DNA from: Corynebacterium sp. SCR221107
Lineage (GTDB): Bacteria > Actinomycetota > Actinomycetes > Mycobacteriales > Mycobacteriaceae
NCBI RefSeq assembly: GCF_027886475.1
Contig: NZ_CP115670.1
Span: forward strand, 2,666,001-2,730,000
Direction of reading: 5' to 3'
Length of the DNA: 64,000 bases
In this document: piece by piece, positions 52,006-60,849 of the stretch
Position numbering within the stretch: the first letter of the stretch is position 1
How the letters are laid out: each line of letters opens with the position of its first letter
Translations under genes and position numbers: made by a program
The notes under the pieces: generated by a model
Told to the model about the DNA's origin: nothing
The model's database searches: none
Seen by the model: only the letters and a program-made list of their open reading frames with translations

Positions 52006-52569
52006 CTAGCGGAAGTTCAGGTACGCCTTCGACGGAGTGGGGCCGCGTTGCCCCTGATACTTCGAACCCAGCGCGCCGGAGCCATACGGGGTCTCAGCAG
52101 GCGAGGACAGCTTAAACAGCGCGAGCTGGCCCACCTTCATCCCCGGCCACAGCGTGATCGGCAGGTTCGCGACGTTGGAAAGCTCCAAGGTGATGTAGCC
52201 GGAGAACCCCGGGTCGATAAATCCTGCGGTGGAGTGGGTCAGCAACCCCAAACGCCCCAGGGAGGACTTGCCTTCTAGGCGCCCGGCGAGGTGGTCAGGC
52301 AGGGTGAACTTCTCCAGCGTGGAACCGAGCACAAACTCGCCGGGGTGCAAGACGAAGGGCTCGTCCTCCGCGACCTCCACGAGGCTGGTCAGCTCGTCTT
52401 GCTGCAGCTTCGGGTCGATGTGAGTGTATTTGGAGTTATTGAAGACGCGAAAGAAGCGGTCCATACGCACGTCGACGCTGGACGGCTGGATCAGCCGGGC
52501 ATCGAAAGGCTCGATGACGAGGTCGCCGGATGAGATGTTGGCGCGGATATCGCGATCAGATAGAAGCAC
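52006..52569 (-). CDS. dcd: dCTP deaminase (probably bifunctional dCTP deaminase/dUTPase)
   Basis: Dcd makes dUTP or dUMP for thymidylate synthesis. The 187-residue protein starts [23 protein letters not shown] and has [42 protein letters not shown] (in parts) with the catalytic Glu in [12 protein letters not shown]. The C-terminal [19 protein letters not shown] closes over the nucleotide. The mycobacterial enzyme (Rv0321) both deaminates dCTP and cleaves dUTP, so this one probably does too. The start is GTG at 52569. Confidence 0.95.
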   Translation of the reverse strand: MLLSDRDIRANISSGDLVIEPFDARLIQPSSVDVRMDRFFRVFNNSKYTHIDPKLQQDELTSLVEVAEDEPFVLHPGEFVLGSTLEKFTLPDHLAGRLEGKSSLGRLGLLTHSTAGFIDPGFSGYITLELSNVANLPITLWPGMKVGQLALFKLSSPAETPYGSGALGSKYQGQRGPTPSKAYLNFR

Positions 52570-52699
52570 GGTTTATTAGTTTAGTAGCCCGCGCGGGTTT
52601 GACCGGCGATAAGCAGGAAAACAACCCTTTTTCTCTTCCGCGTGGCCGCGGTGCTATCATGGTCACAGCTTGTTCAAGCTCAGCTATTTAGCAAGCACT

Positions 52700-52773
52700 G
52701 CCGATGTAGTTCAATGGTAGAACTCCTGCTTCCCAAGCAGGCAGCGCGGGTTCGATTCCCGTCATCGGCTCCA
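52700..52773 (+). tRNA. tRNA-Gly (anticodon CCC)
   Basis: The cloverleaf is complete: acceptor GCCGATG pairs with CATCGGC (discriminator T, encoded CCA at 52771-52773). The D arm is GTTCAATGGTAGAAC, the anticodon stem CCTGC/GCAGG encloses TTCCCAA, and the T arm is GCGGGTTCGATTCCCGT. The anticodon CCC is at 52732-52734 and reads GGG. A -10-like TATCAT lies at 52655-52660. tRNA 3' ends are common integration sites, and the sequence downstream looks like an eroded insertion. Confidence 0.97.
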
Positions 52774-53086
52774 CAACCCACAAATCCCCTCTGAACAGGC
52801 ATTATCTGCCTTGTTGGAGGTGATTTTCATATTCCGTGACCTGCGGAAACGTGGGGCAAAATGACAGAATGTGGGCACAGATGTGGGCACATAACTCCAC
52901 ATTTTAGGTTGTTATAAGGTACCCCTGGTGAATCCCCGCATGGAACCCCACACCACCCACCCCTTCAAGAAACCGCTCCCCAAAGGCTTCAGGTCTGCTC
53001 ATTGCACAAGCCACGGACGCGTCCATGGGGCACGAACCCCGGCTAGTCACGCCCATGGCGAGTACCGAGAGATTAGGGAGATCCAC
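52774..53086. other. Non-coding flank of tRNA-Gly, possibly a relic of an integrated element
   Basis: About 313 bp with no convincing gene. The tandem TGTGGGCACAGATGTGGGCA (52870-52889) is a direct 9-bp repeat (TGTGGGCAC). The composition is less GC-rich than the core genes. No second copy of the tRNA 3' end was seen in the window. Confidence 0.4.
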
Positions 53087-53242
53087 ATGGATAAGCCCCG
53101 TTTTTTCGCAACGGTCGAAAACGTCCACCACGGCATATACCGGGTGGACGTTTTCAAGGGTCAAGTACTTAAAGGCAGTCAGTTCTATGCCCATGAGCAC
53201 CTAGCACGCCGTTTCGCCAGCACCGTCAATAAACGGCGCTAG
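53087..53242 (+). CDS. Small basic orphan protein with a hairpin in its gene
   Basis: This 51-residue product (starts MDKPRFFATVENVHHG, ends STVNKRR) has AGGGAG upstream of its ATG with good spacing. No family is recognised. The coding sequence contains a long inverted repeat (53117-53155), unusual for an ordinary gene. Small basic proteins next to a tRNA often remain from integrated phages or plasmids. It could be the only intact gene of such an element. Confidence 0.5.
   Translation: MDKPRFFATVENVHHGIYRVDVFKGQVLKGSQFYAHEHLARRFASTVNKRR
53117..53155. repeat. Long inverted repeat (13-bp perfect stem)
   Basis: GAAAACGTCCACC (53117-53129) and GGTGGACGTTTTC (53143-53155) pair perfectly, and an inner CGG/CCG extends the stem around a CATATA loop. 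It lies inside the small coding region at 53087-53242. Such structures occur at origins or packaging signals of single-stranded DNA elements, but also as protein-binding sites. Confidence 0.85.
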
Positions 53243-53255
53243 GTAACTAACGGGC

Positions 53256-53284
53256 GGGGGACAAAGTACGACGTTTTGTCCCCC
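53256..53284. terminator. Hairpin after the small orphan gene
   Basis: GGGGGACAAA (53256-53265) pairs perfectly with TTTGTCCCCC (53275-53284), 14 bp after the stop codon. It lacks a T-tract on either side. Confidence 0.65.
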
Positions 53285-53367
53285 AACCTCCCCTAATCCT
53301 ACATGCCCCCGCTTTAGACGCCCACCCCGCGCCGTGAACCCGGCGCACTACCCTAAGGAGTTTCACA

Positions 53368-53472
53368 ATGTACGAACTTATCCGCTTCACCCATGATGGC
53401 TTTGACACAGCCTCGGTCTCACAAGACTGCCCCGCTGCGGGCGCACCCTCGATGCGTGATGACCAGCGCTGA
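53368..53472 (+). CDS. Very small open frame, likely truncated
   Basis: A 34-codon frame (MYELIRFTHDGFDTASVSQD...) has a strong TAAGGAG 7 nt before its ATG, so translation is likely. The abrupt end and the lack of downstream matches suggest a truncated gene of the same tRNA-linked element. No family is recognised. Confidence 0.4.
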   Translation: MYELIRFTHDGFDTASVSQDCPAAGAPSMRDDQR

Positions 53473-54085
53473 CCGCACTTGAGGTGATGTCGAGCCGGTA
53501 CTGGTGACGGACAGTCGGACAAGAATTGCCACTCATCGCTGTGCCCAACACCCAACGTTGTTCAACCTCAAGTCCCGTAGCTTTCCTCAATTCCTATCCA
53601 AGACGCCACCCTTATTGAGCCACAACCTCGCATTCCTGCCAACCAATCATCATGATGTGAAGCATGTGAACGAATGCCCTGGTTTCACATTCTTTCGGCC
53701 ATTTCTCCAGTTACGCCCATCCACCGCCAGCCGACCTTCTTTCCCACAGACGGTGCTCTCCGGTGCACAAGAATGCTTCGACCCGCGCCGGCTGCTGGCT
53801 GCATTCGATCCACTCCGACCCCGGAAATGACAACCTCGATAGACCGTGCCAAATGTCAATTCTTTTGCCGCGATTTCTTATAGTTTCTGCGACACGCCTG
53901 CCCGAAAAGCAACTGCCACGAGGTATTTTTATTCATTCAGTTTTGCCAGCCCCGATCGTCGCGCAGCGGTGTGGTGAAACCACTGGTCAATTCGGAATTC
54001 ATTGCAGGCAATAAGATCCGCAAAAGGTCAAAGAATCCTGGCTACGCGGTGGCAGTTTGATTCATTTTTCCCGCAAGATGGAATA
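53473..54085. promoter_or_regulatory. Intergenic region before the BCCT carrier gene
   Basis: About 610 bp with no supported gene; open frames here have no domains. The region is AT-richer than the flanking genes. It should hold the promoter of the carrier gene, but I cannot point to a clear -10/-35 pair. Confidence 0.4.
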
Positions 54086-55879
54086 ATGAGTCAAAACGAA
54101 AACGGCGCCCCAGCGCCGGCAGAAAATGAGACTGAACAAACAACGGCCACGTCGGAGCTCGCGGCGATCCTTGAGCATGAGTCGAAGCTCAGCGCGGCGG
54201 ATCTAGCCGAGGACCCCATCGTTCTCGCCGCCGAGGACGAGAAGGCAACCACCTCGTGGGCCACGATCATTCCTGCGCTCGTGATCATCGGCGCGGTGTT
54301 GATCTTCGGCCTCGTGGCACCCGATCGCTTCGCCGATACGGCAAGCGCCACCTTCACCTGGGTGATCGATAACCTGGGCTGGGCCTTCGTGCTCTTTTCC
54401 ACGGCGTTCGTCATCTTCGTCATTTGCATCGCCGCCTCGCGCTTTGGGTCGATTAGGCTCGGCGCACAGGATGAGCAGCCGGAGTTTTCCACCGCCTCGT
54501 GGATTTCGATGATGTTTGCCGCCGGCATGGGCATCGGCTTGATGTTCTATGGAGCCTCCGAGCCGCTGAGCCACTATCTCAACGGGGTGCCCAACCACCA
54601 AAGCCGCGAGGTGGGCACGGCGATGGCCACGGCCATGTACCACTGGACGCTGCACCCGTGGGCGATGTATGCGATCGTGGGCCTGGCCATCGGCTATTCC
54701 ACCTATAGGCTTGGGCGAAAGCAGCTTATTTCCTCCGCCTTTGTTCCGCTGATCGGGCAAAAGGGCGCCGATGGGTGGCCCGGCAAGGCCATCGACGCGC
54801 TGTCGATCGTGGCCACCGTATTCGGAACGGCCTGTTCGCTGGGTCTTGGCGCGCTCCAGATCCGCGCCGGCCTGCAAGCGGCGGGCCTTGTCGAGGATCC
54901 TGGCACGGGCCTGGTCATCACCATCGTCTTGGTGCTCACCCTGGCCTTCCTGATCTCCGCGATGTCGGGTGTCGGCCGCGGCATTCGCATCATCTCCAAC
55001 GGCAACATGATCCTCGCCGCCGTGTTGGCGATCTTCGTGTTCATCATGGGTCCCACCGTCACCCAGCTGAACTTCCTGCCCACCTCGCTGGGCACCTACT
55101 TCTCTGATTTCTTCGAGATGAGCGGGCGAACCGCCTCCTCCGCGGACGGCACCGCGGGTTCCTGGCTGTCGGGGTGGACGATCTTCTACTGGGCGTGGTG
55201 GATCTCTTGGTCGCCGTTCGTGGGCATGTTCATCGCCCGCATCTCCCGCGGCCGCACGGTCCGCGAGTTTATTCTCGGCGTCATCTTCATCCCCTCTGCC
55301 CTGTCGACCGTCTGGTTTGCCATCTTCGGCGGTTCCGCGATCTCACTGGAGCAAAGCGGCCACACGATCAGCGCCGACAACGCCGAGGAGCAGCTGTTTA
55401 ACCTCCTGCACGCCTTCCCCGGCGGCTGGTTCTTCGGCGTCGTCGCCGTCATCTTGCTCGCGACCTTCTTCATCACCTCGGCGGACTCCGCCTCCACCGT
55501 GATGGGGTCGATCTCTCAGGACGGCCGCGCCAACGCCACCCCGTGGATGTCTGCGATCTGGGGTGCGGCCACCGCCGCCATCGGGTTGCTCATCCTTGTC
55601 ACCGGCGGCAACGAGGCGCTGACCAACCTCCAAAACGTCACCATCGTGGCGGCGACGCCGTTCCTGTTCGTCGTCATCGCGCTCATGGTCGCCGTGGTGC
55701 GGGACCTGCAAAACGATCAGATCTATCGCGACATCCACGAGCAGGAGGAATTCGCCCGCAAGCTGGCCGTCGAACGCCGGCTGGTCCGCGAGCACGCTGA
55801 GGTGGAGCGGGTCAAGGCCGCCCGCAGGAAGCTCATGCGCGGCGCGCGCCTGCCCCACCACGAAGGCCACCAGCGATAA
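54086..55879 (+). CDS. BCCT family osmolyte carrier (BetP-like)
   Basis: This 597-residue Na+-coupled carrier belongs to the betaine/choline/carnitine family. It has 12 helices and the substrate-binding tryptophan motif [20 protein letters not shown], and it also has [20 protein letters not shown]. The N-terminus is strongly acidic and the C-terminus basic with many Arg ([19 protein letters not shown]). This matches C. glutamicum BetP (595 residues), where the basic tail senses osmotic stress. BetP, EctP and LcoP cannot be told apart from sequence alone. The ATG at 54086 is chosen. Confidence 0.9.
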   Translation: MSQNENGAPAPAENETEQTTATSELAAILEHESKLSAADLAEDPIVLAAEDEKATTSWATIIPALVIIGAVLIFGLVAPDRFADTASATFTWVIDNLGWAFVLFSTAFVIFVICIAASRFGSIRLGAQDEQPEFSTASWISMMFAAGMGIGLMFYGASEPLSHYLNGVPNHQSREVGTAMATAMYHWTLHPWAMYAIVGLAIGYSTYRLGRKQLISSAFVPLIGQKGADGWPGKAIDALSIVATVFGTACSLGLGALQIRAGLQAAGLVEDPGTGLVITIVLVLTLAFLISAMSGVGRGIRIISNGNMILAAVLAIFVFIMGPTVTQLNFLPTSLGTYFSDFFEMSGRTASSADGTAGSWLSGWTIFYWAWWISWSPFVGMFIARISRGRTVREFILGVIFIPSALSTVWFAIFGGSAISLEQSGHTISADNAEEQLFNLLHAFPGGWFFGVVAVILLATFFITSADSASTVMGSISQDGRANATPWMSAIWGAATAAIGLLILVTGGNEALTNLQNVTIVAATPFLFVVIALMVAVVRDLQNDQIYRDIHEQEEFARKLAVERRLVREHAEVERVKAARRKLMRGARLPHHEGHQR

Positions 55880-55893
55880 GGAGCGCCACCCGG

Positions 55894-57837
55894 CTAGTCC
55901 CGCTGCACCGTCGCCGGCCACCAAAAGCGCTCGCCGAGCAGCTGGACCACCGCGGGGATGAGCAGCGTGCGCACCACCAGGGTGTCGAGTAGCACGCCGA
56001 TGAAGATGACGATGCCGATCTGCGCGAGAACCACCAGCGGCAGCACGCCCAAGGCCGCGAACACCGCGGCCAAAAGGATGCCCGCGGAGGTGATCACCCC
56101 GCCGGTGGCGCTCAGCGAACGCAGCACGCCTTCCTTCGTGCCGTGCTTGGCCGCCTCCTCGCGCGCCCGGGTAATGAGGAAGATCGTGTAGTCGATGCCC
56201 AGCGCCACCAGGAACACGAAGGCATACAGCGGCGTGGTGTCGGCGAAGGCCTCGAAGCCGAAGACGTAGGTGGAGATCCACCACCCCAGCCCGAGTGCTG
56301 CAACGTTGGTCAAAAACACCGAGGCCACCATGATTAGCGGCGCCAGCAGGCTGCGCAGGACCACCACCAGCGCCAGGAAGACCAGCGCGAGCACCAGCGG
56401 GAAGATGAGGGCGCGATCCTTAGCGGCGTTGGCGGCCTGGTCATAAAGCTGGGCGTCCTGGCCGCCCACCTTGGCGTCGTTAAGCGAGGAATCGGCGATG
56501 AGCGAGCGAAGCTCGCCCGTATCGGGCCCGGAGACGTTGAGCACCTGCCACGACCCGGCCGGCTCAGCCTGCGTGACCACCGCGCCACGCTCGGTGAGGT
56601 AGCTCGATAGCTCTTGGGCGTCCGTGGTGATCACCACCGCCGGGGTGGCGTCCTGGCCGGGGAACTTCTCCTCCAACACGCTCGCCGCCGCGATCGATTC
56701 CGGGGTGTCGATGAACTGTTGCTCCTGGGTCAGCCCCGTGCGAATGCCCAGCGCCCCGGCGCTCGCGGCACCGATGAGCAGCAGGGAGACCGCCACCACG
56801 TGGCCCGGGCGCGCGCGAACCATCCCGCCCACACGGTCCCAGAACGCGTGCTCCGGCTCAGCGCCCAGCTGCGGCCGGCGCGGCCAGAAGATCCACCGGC
56901 CAAACAGCACGAGGATTCCCGGCAGCACGAACACGCCGAAGGCCAGCGCGATGAGAATGCCCACCATCGAGCCCACGCCCAGGCCTCGGGTGTTCGGTAC
57001 GGCGGACAGCAGCAGGCAGGCCACGCCGAGCACCACGGTCATCGCGGACATCGAGACGGTCTTGGCGGTAGGACCCCAGGCCGCGGCCATGGCGTCGAAG
57101 CGCGAGTCGTGGCGCTGCAGCTCGTCGCGGTAGCGGGAGATCAACAGCAACGCGTAATTCGTTCCCGCGCCGAAGACCAGCACGGACAAGATGCCGGAGA
57201 CGGACTCGTCCCAGCTTTGCCCGAGCGCGCCGAGTACCCAGGTAAACGCGATCTGCGCGAAGCGGTCGGCCACAGCAATGACCAGCAGCGGGATTACCCA
57301 CAGGATCGGCGAGCGGTAGGTGACGATGAGCAGGATCGCCACGATCACCGCCGTTATGGCCAGCAGCATGAAGTTCGCACCGCTGAACACGGCCGAGAGG
57401 TCGGCGGTCACGGCGGCGGGGCCAGTGATCGCGGACTCCACCCCGGTTGGCACCTGCGTGGCGATGTCTTCGCGCAGGTCAAGCACGCGCTGCGAGGATT
57501 CGCTGAGCCCCTCGTTGGGGATGTTGATCGGGATGATGGCGGCGGTGCCGTCGGCGTTGGGCACCAAGGGCCCGCCTGCCTGCTCGGCGATGGGCGCGAG
57601 CTCGCCCAGCGGCAGCGTCTGCCCGTCGGTTGAGGTCAGCAGGATAATGGCGGCTTGGGTGTCCTCGCCGGGCCGCTGCGCCAGCGCCTCGGCAACCAGC
57701 GTGGAGTCGGCCCCGTCAGGCAGGTTGCCGGTGGTGTCGCCGGGTTTGTCGGTGGCGCCGAGGCCCATGAGGCCTCCGGTGATGAGGATGAGGACTATGG
57801 CGACCCTGCGCATCGCCTTCATGGTGGTACCGGTCAC
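55894..57837 (-). CDS. MMPL family RND transporter
   Basis: This 647-residue transporter of the MMPL/RND superfamily has the typical pattern of one helix, a periplasmic loop, a five- to six-helix bundle and a repeat of this unit. Features are FGAGTNYALLLISRYRDEL (the central Asp/Tyr region of helix 4) and its second-half counterpart VALGIDYTIFLITRAREE. Members export lipids or drugs; in corynebacteria several export trehalose mycolate. This shorter form, without a C-terminal cytosolic domain, is more like YdfJ-type putative drug exporters. The GTG at 57837 with AAAGGGG upstream is preferred to a much longer frame. A dispersed 19-bp repeat begins 20 bp upstream. Confidence 0.88.
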   Translation of the reverse strand: MTGTTMKAMRRVAIVLILITGGLMGLGATDKPGDTTGNLPDGADSTLVAEALAQRPGEDTQAAIILLTSTDGQTLPLGELAPIAEQAGGPLVPNADGTAAIIPINIPNEGLSESSQRVLDLREDIATQVPTGVESAITGPAAVTADLSAVFSGANFMLLAITAVIVAILLIVTYRSPILWVIPLLVIAVADRFAQIAFTWVLGALGQSWDESVSGILSVLVFGAGTNYALLLISRYRDELQRHDSRFDAMAAAWGPTAKTVSMSAMTVVLGVACLLLSAVPNTRGLGVGSMVGILIALAFGVFVLPGILVLFGRWIFWPRRPQLGAEPEHAFWDRVGGMVRARPGHVVAVSLLLIGAASAGALGIRTGLTQEQQFIDTPESIAAASVLEEKFPGQDATPAVVITTDAQELSSYLTERGAVVTQAEPAGSWQVLNVSGPDTGELRSLIADSSLNDAKVGGQDAQLYDQAANAAKDRALIFPLVLALVFLALVVVLRSLLAPLIMVASVFLTNVAALGLGWWISTYVFGFEAFADTTPLYAFVFLVALGIDYTIFLITRAREEAAKHGTKEGVLRSLSATGGVITSAGILLAAVFAALGVLPLVVLAQIGIVIFIGVLLDTLVVRTLLIPAVVQLLGERFWWPATVQRD

Positions 57838-57856
57838 GGTGGCCCCTTTTCTTTTG

Positions 57857-57875
57857 TGCTTTCCGACGCCTACGG
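57857..57875 (+). repeat. Dispersed 19-bp repeat, exact copy
   Basis: TGCTTTCCGACGCCTACGG on the plus strand, 20 bp upstream of the MMPL gene (which is on the minus strand). A T-rich flank (CTTTTCTTTTG) precedes it. Confidence 0.85.
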
Positions 57876-58023
57876 TACAGCAGCCGCTGCGCCGCGCCGT
57901 ACCCGCGGTCCCCGGTTGTGTTGTAGCCCGCATCCGTTTGCCCGGGAGCGACTCCCGAGAAGCACAATGGGCCTCGTTAGCATCTCGACATGCATACCCC
58001 TCACACTCATTGAATGAGGAACA

Positions 58024-58215
58024 GTGTCCACCACTGCCAACACCACCGTCGGCTTCGGCGTCTACCAGATCCCACCAGAGCAGGCCGCGCAGGCGTGGGA
58101 TTACGCCGCTGGCCAAAGGCGTGCACGCCGAGCGGATGTCGCGCATCGCCACCCTCGACACCGGCCTCAGCCAGTTCCTCGATCATTCCACGCTGGAGAA
58201 GGTCGACTTCCCCTG
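58024..58215 (+). pseudogene. Aldo/keto reductase remnant
   Basis: The first 26 codons (GTG 58024; TVGFGVYQIPPEQAAQ) match the N-terminus of an aldo/keto reductase. The C-terminal end of the same family (PLAKGVHAERMSRIATLDTG, then SQFLDHSTLEKV) follows in another frame after about 15 bases. The central 200 or so residues are deleted. The start still has AGGAACA upstream. It is one of several broken redox genes in this region. Confidence 0.75.
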
Positions 58216-58262
58216 CTCACCGGGCCAGAAGTACAGCGCGCAGCGCGGCACGCTTCCTGCCT

Positions 58263-58281
58263 TGCGTGCCGACGCCTACGG
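58263..58281 (+). repeat. Dispersed repeat copy at a remnant junction
   Basis: TGCGTGCCGACGCCTACGG matches 17 of 19 consensus bases. It lies exactly between the aldo/keto reductase remnant and the start of recognisable NAD(P)-binding protein sequence. Confidence 0.65.
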
Positions 58282-58730
58282 TGCGTACTGTCAGAATCCG
58301 TGCCCACCAGTTACTCGACGCGACCGTGAGCAATCCGGACGCGGTTTTCGTGGCGCTATCGGGCGATATTCCGATCATGGCGCGTGCCATCGTAGAATCG
58401 ATACAGCGGGTGAGCACCGGACGGATCAACCTTGCTTTCTCCATCGGGATCTACGGCGAGGTCGTAGGCGAGCCCCGGGGCGTGGTCCCTGCGATCTTGA
58501 AGCCCTATCGTGAAGCCGCCGACATCGTGGAGGCCTCCGGGCTGGACTTTACGATCCTGCGTCCAGGCTGGTTCGATGATGGACAAGACACCACCTGCCA
58601 GGTCACCACGAAAGCCGAACCCTTTGCCGGCCACGATGTCTCCCGCGCCGCGATCATCGCCGTGGTTAAGGACATGATCGTCACCGATGGCCTCTATGTC
58701 GGCGAAAGCGTGGGGCTTTATCGATAACTC
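58280..58730 (+). pseudogene. NAD(P)H-binding (NmrA/atypical SDR) protein, N-terminus lost
   Basis: The frame from about 58280 to the stop near 58727 encodes the C-terminal two thirds of an atypical short-chain dehydrogenase: DAVFVALSGDIPIMARAIVE, SIGIYGEVVGEP, ASGLDFTILRPGWFDD and AEPFAGHDVSRAAIIAVV. The N-terminal Rossmann motif G-x-x-G-x-x-G is absent because the sequence changes at the dispersed repeat. No separate start is evident, so it is probably not functional. Confidence 0.75.
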
Positions 58731-58751
58731 AAAGCCAGAGCCATACATATC

Positions 58752-58780
58752 CCCGCCCCTCACTCACTCGTGGGGGCGGG
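58752..58780. terminator. Hairpin between convergent remnants
   Basis: CCCGCCCC (58752-58759) pairs with GGGGCGGG (58773-58780) between the NAD(P)-binding remnant and the quinone reductase pseudogene. T-tracts are weak. Confidence 0.6.
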
Positions 58781-58786
58781 TTGGTA

Positions 58787-59300
58787 TCAGCGTGCGAGGA
58801 ATGCTCGATAGGCATCCGTGCGGGCTGCTAGCTCGTGCGCGTCGATGCCGGTGGCGCCGAAGGTGATGAAGGGCTCGCCCCAGGTGGTGCCGATCAGGTT
58901 GGAGGTGGCGTGCAGCGGTGCGAGCAGTGCTTCAGCAGTGTAGCCGAAGCGCTTCGGACCATAGCTGTCCCGCGAGGCGCCGAAGCTGGGGGGCAACCAC
59001 GAGCTGCTTGCCATGCAAGGCGGTGTCGGTAGAACCATAGGCCTAGCCGTACTCGAGGACCTGATCGAGCCAGGTCTTCAGAAACGGCGGGAAGGTGTAC
59101 CAGTAGACGAGGTATTGCACCACGATGCGTTCGGCCTTCTAAAGAGCCTGCTCGGCGGCGACGTCGATGCGGCCCTCTGGGTAAAGGGCATACAGGTCGC
59201 GGACCTGCGTGCCTGCGACGGTGCGGGCCGCGTCGGCAAGCGCCTCATCGACGGTGGACTGGGCAAGGTTGGGGTGAAAAACCTCAACAACTGTGGACAT
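58787..59300 (-). pseudogene. Flavodoxin-like NAD(P)H oxidoreductase (MdaB/KefF type), broken
   Basis: Reading from ATG 59300, the protein starts MSTVVEVFHPNLAQSTVDEA and shows VVQYLVYWYTFPPFLKTWLD, a family signature. Stop codons interrupt it at 59139-59141 and 59043-59045, and the frame shifts at about 58994. The end (SFGASRDSYGPKRFGYTAEA, then GATGIDA) continues in another frame to 58787. With three lesions it is a true pseudogene. It follows the MerR gene by 17 nt on the same strand. Confidence 0.85.
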
Positions 59301-59317
59301 GATCAATCCTAAGAAAA

Positions 59318-59776
59318 CTAGCGGATGGTGCGGGCAACCGCGAGCGACTGGGCGGCAAGGTCGTCGGCAAGCGCCTCATCGCCTGCTTCGACGGCCTGCC
59401 AGTAGCGCATCTTGAGCGCTAGGTACTTGCGGCGCTGGCGCAACAGGCGCTGCTGCTGCTTGAGCACCTCATCATGGGCGCGCAGCAGCTCCACCTGCTG
59501 GGCGGCGTTGCGCACCGCGGAGGCTCCGTTGGCGACGTACTCGCGCATCTCGGCGATGCCCATGCCGGTCGCAGCCAGGCAGGCGATCCAGCCGAGCTGC
59601 TCCACATCCTCCTCGGAGTAGACGCGGTGCCCGCTCGACTCGTCGCGCTCGATGACCGGCCCCACGCCCACCTGCTCGTAATAGCGCAAGGTGGAAGAGG
59701 CCAGCCCAGTGATCTCCGAGGCCCCCTTGATGGAGTAGGTGCGCTGCGGGGTCTGGGTTGTCGCGGTGGAAGGCAT
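59318..59776 (-). CDS. MerR family transcriptional regulator
   Basis: This 152-residue regulator has the MerR N-terminal HTH (YSIKGASEITGLASSTLRYY, then EQVGVGPV... and GHRVYSEEDVEQLGWI), a coiled coil (VELLRAHDEVLKQQQRLLRQ) and no conserved C-terminal metal-binding cysteines. It fits the NmlR/aldehyde- or quinone-responsive branch. It lies between a broken zinc alcohol dehydrogenase and a broken quinone reductase, in one operon. The likely promoter upstream of the dehydrogenase (60850-60880) has a perfect MerR-type architecture. The regulator itself is intact. Confidence 0.9.
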   Translation of the reverse strand: MPSTATTQTPQRTYSIKGASEITGLASSTLRYYEQVGVGPVIERDESSGHRVYSEEDVEQLGWIACLAATGMGIAEMREYVANGASAVRNAAQQVELLRAHDEVLKQQQRLLRQRRKYLALKMRYWQAVEAGDEALADDLAAQSLAVARTIR

Positions 59777-59786
59777 GGAGAAAACT

Positions 59787-60811
59787 TTACAGCTTCACGA
59801 AGGCCTTGATCGCCTCGCGCTCATCCATCGCACGATATCCCTCGGCGATATTATCCAAGGTCACGGTCTTGGTGAAGACCTTGCCCGGGGCGATCTCGCC
59901 GCGGAAGATAAGGTCGATGAAGTGCTCCAAGTACTTGCGCATCGGGGCCGGGCCGCCCATGAGGTGAACCTCGGAGAAGAACAGCCCGATGCCGTCTAAG
60001 GTGACATCATGGGAGACGCCGACGTAGCCGATGTGGCCGATGTGGCCGCCCGGGCGGCAGATCGCGATCGCGGTCTCCATGGACTGCTGGGTGCCCACCG
60101 CCTCGATGACACTGTGCGCGCCCAGGCCGCCGGTGAGCTCGCGGACCTTGGCAATACCCTCCTCGCCGCGCTCGGCGACGATGTCGGTGACGCCGAACTC
60201 GCGGGCAAGGGCCTGACGGTCGGCGTGCCTGCTCATGGCGATGATGCGCTTCGCACCCATCTGCTTGGCGGCCAGCACGGCCAACAGTCCCACCGCGCCG
60301 TCGCCAACCACCACGGCCGTCTTGCCGGGTCCACCTGGGCCTCGTCGGCGGCGAACCAGCCGGTGCCCAGCACGTCGGAGGCGGCCATGAGATGCTTGAG
60401 TTGCTCCTCGTTCGGCACGGCCGGGGTCTTCACCAAGGTGCCGTCGGCCTGCGGGACGCGCAGGTACTCGGCTTGGGCGCCGGACATGAAACCGCCGTGC
60501 TCGCAGCGCGAGGGGTATCCGTCGGTGCAGATCTCGCAGGTGTTGTCGGAGATGCAGAAGGAGCCGACGACGAAGTCGCCCACCTTGATGTCGTGGACGT
60601 CCGCGCCGACCTGCTCGACCACGCCGACGTACTCGTGGCCCATGGCCATGGGCTCGGAAATCGGGTCCTCGCCGCGGTAGGGCCAGAGATCGGAACCACA
60701 CACGCAGGTGGCAGCCATCTTGATGATGGCGTCGGTGGGCTCAATCAGCTACGGGGCGGGGCGCTCTTCCACGCGCACGTCGCGGGGGCCGTAAATATAG
60801 GTTGCCTTCAT
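59787..60811 (-). pseudogene. Zinc-dependent alcohol dehydrogenase, broken
   Basis: From ATG 60811 (MKATYIYGPRDVRVEERPAP) a TAG stop occurs at 60749-60751. The frame then continues with zinc-binding TCVCGSDLWPYRG and GHEYVGVVEQVG, the structural-zinc cysteine segment and LGTGWFAADEAQV. A single-base change of frame at about 60335 precedes GPGKTAVVVGDGAVGLLAV. The remainder is intact to the stop at 59787. It is the family of zinc-dependent dehydrogenases linked to MerR regulators. Two lesions make a sequencing error unlikely. Confidence 0.85.
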
Positions 60812-60849
60812 GGCTTGTCCTTCTTCCTTGTGGGAAACGATTAAACCAA

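Noticed and set aside
53504-53830. A 108-codon open frame upstream of the BCCT carrier
   Set aside because: No ribosome site, no family, Ser/Pro/Phe-rich composition typical of non-coding sequence.
57838-58161. N-terminal extension of the MMPL transporter by 108 codons
   Set aside because: It runs through the dispersed repeat and antisense to the aldo/keto reductase remnant; the GTG at 57837 has a ribosome site and directly precedes the first membrane helix.
59229-59242. CGTCGGCAAGC at 59230 and 59352 as further dispersed-repeat copies
   Set aside because: Both encode Leu-Ala-Asp in or next to coding frames (DEALADAA, DEALADDL), so codon usage explains them; the flanking TACGG is absent.
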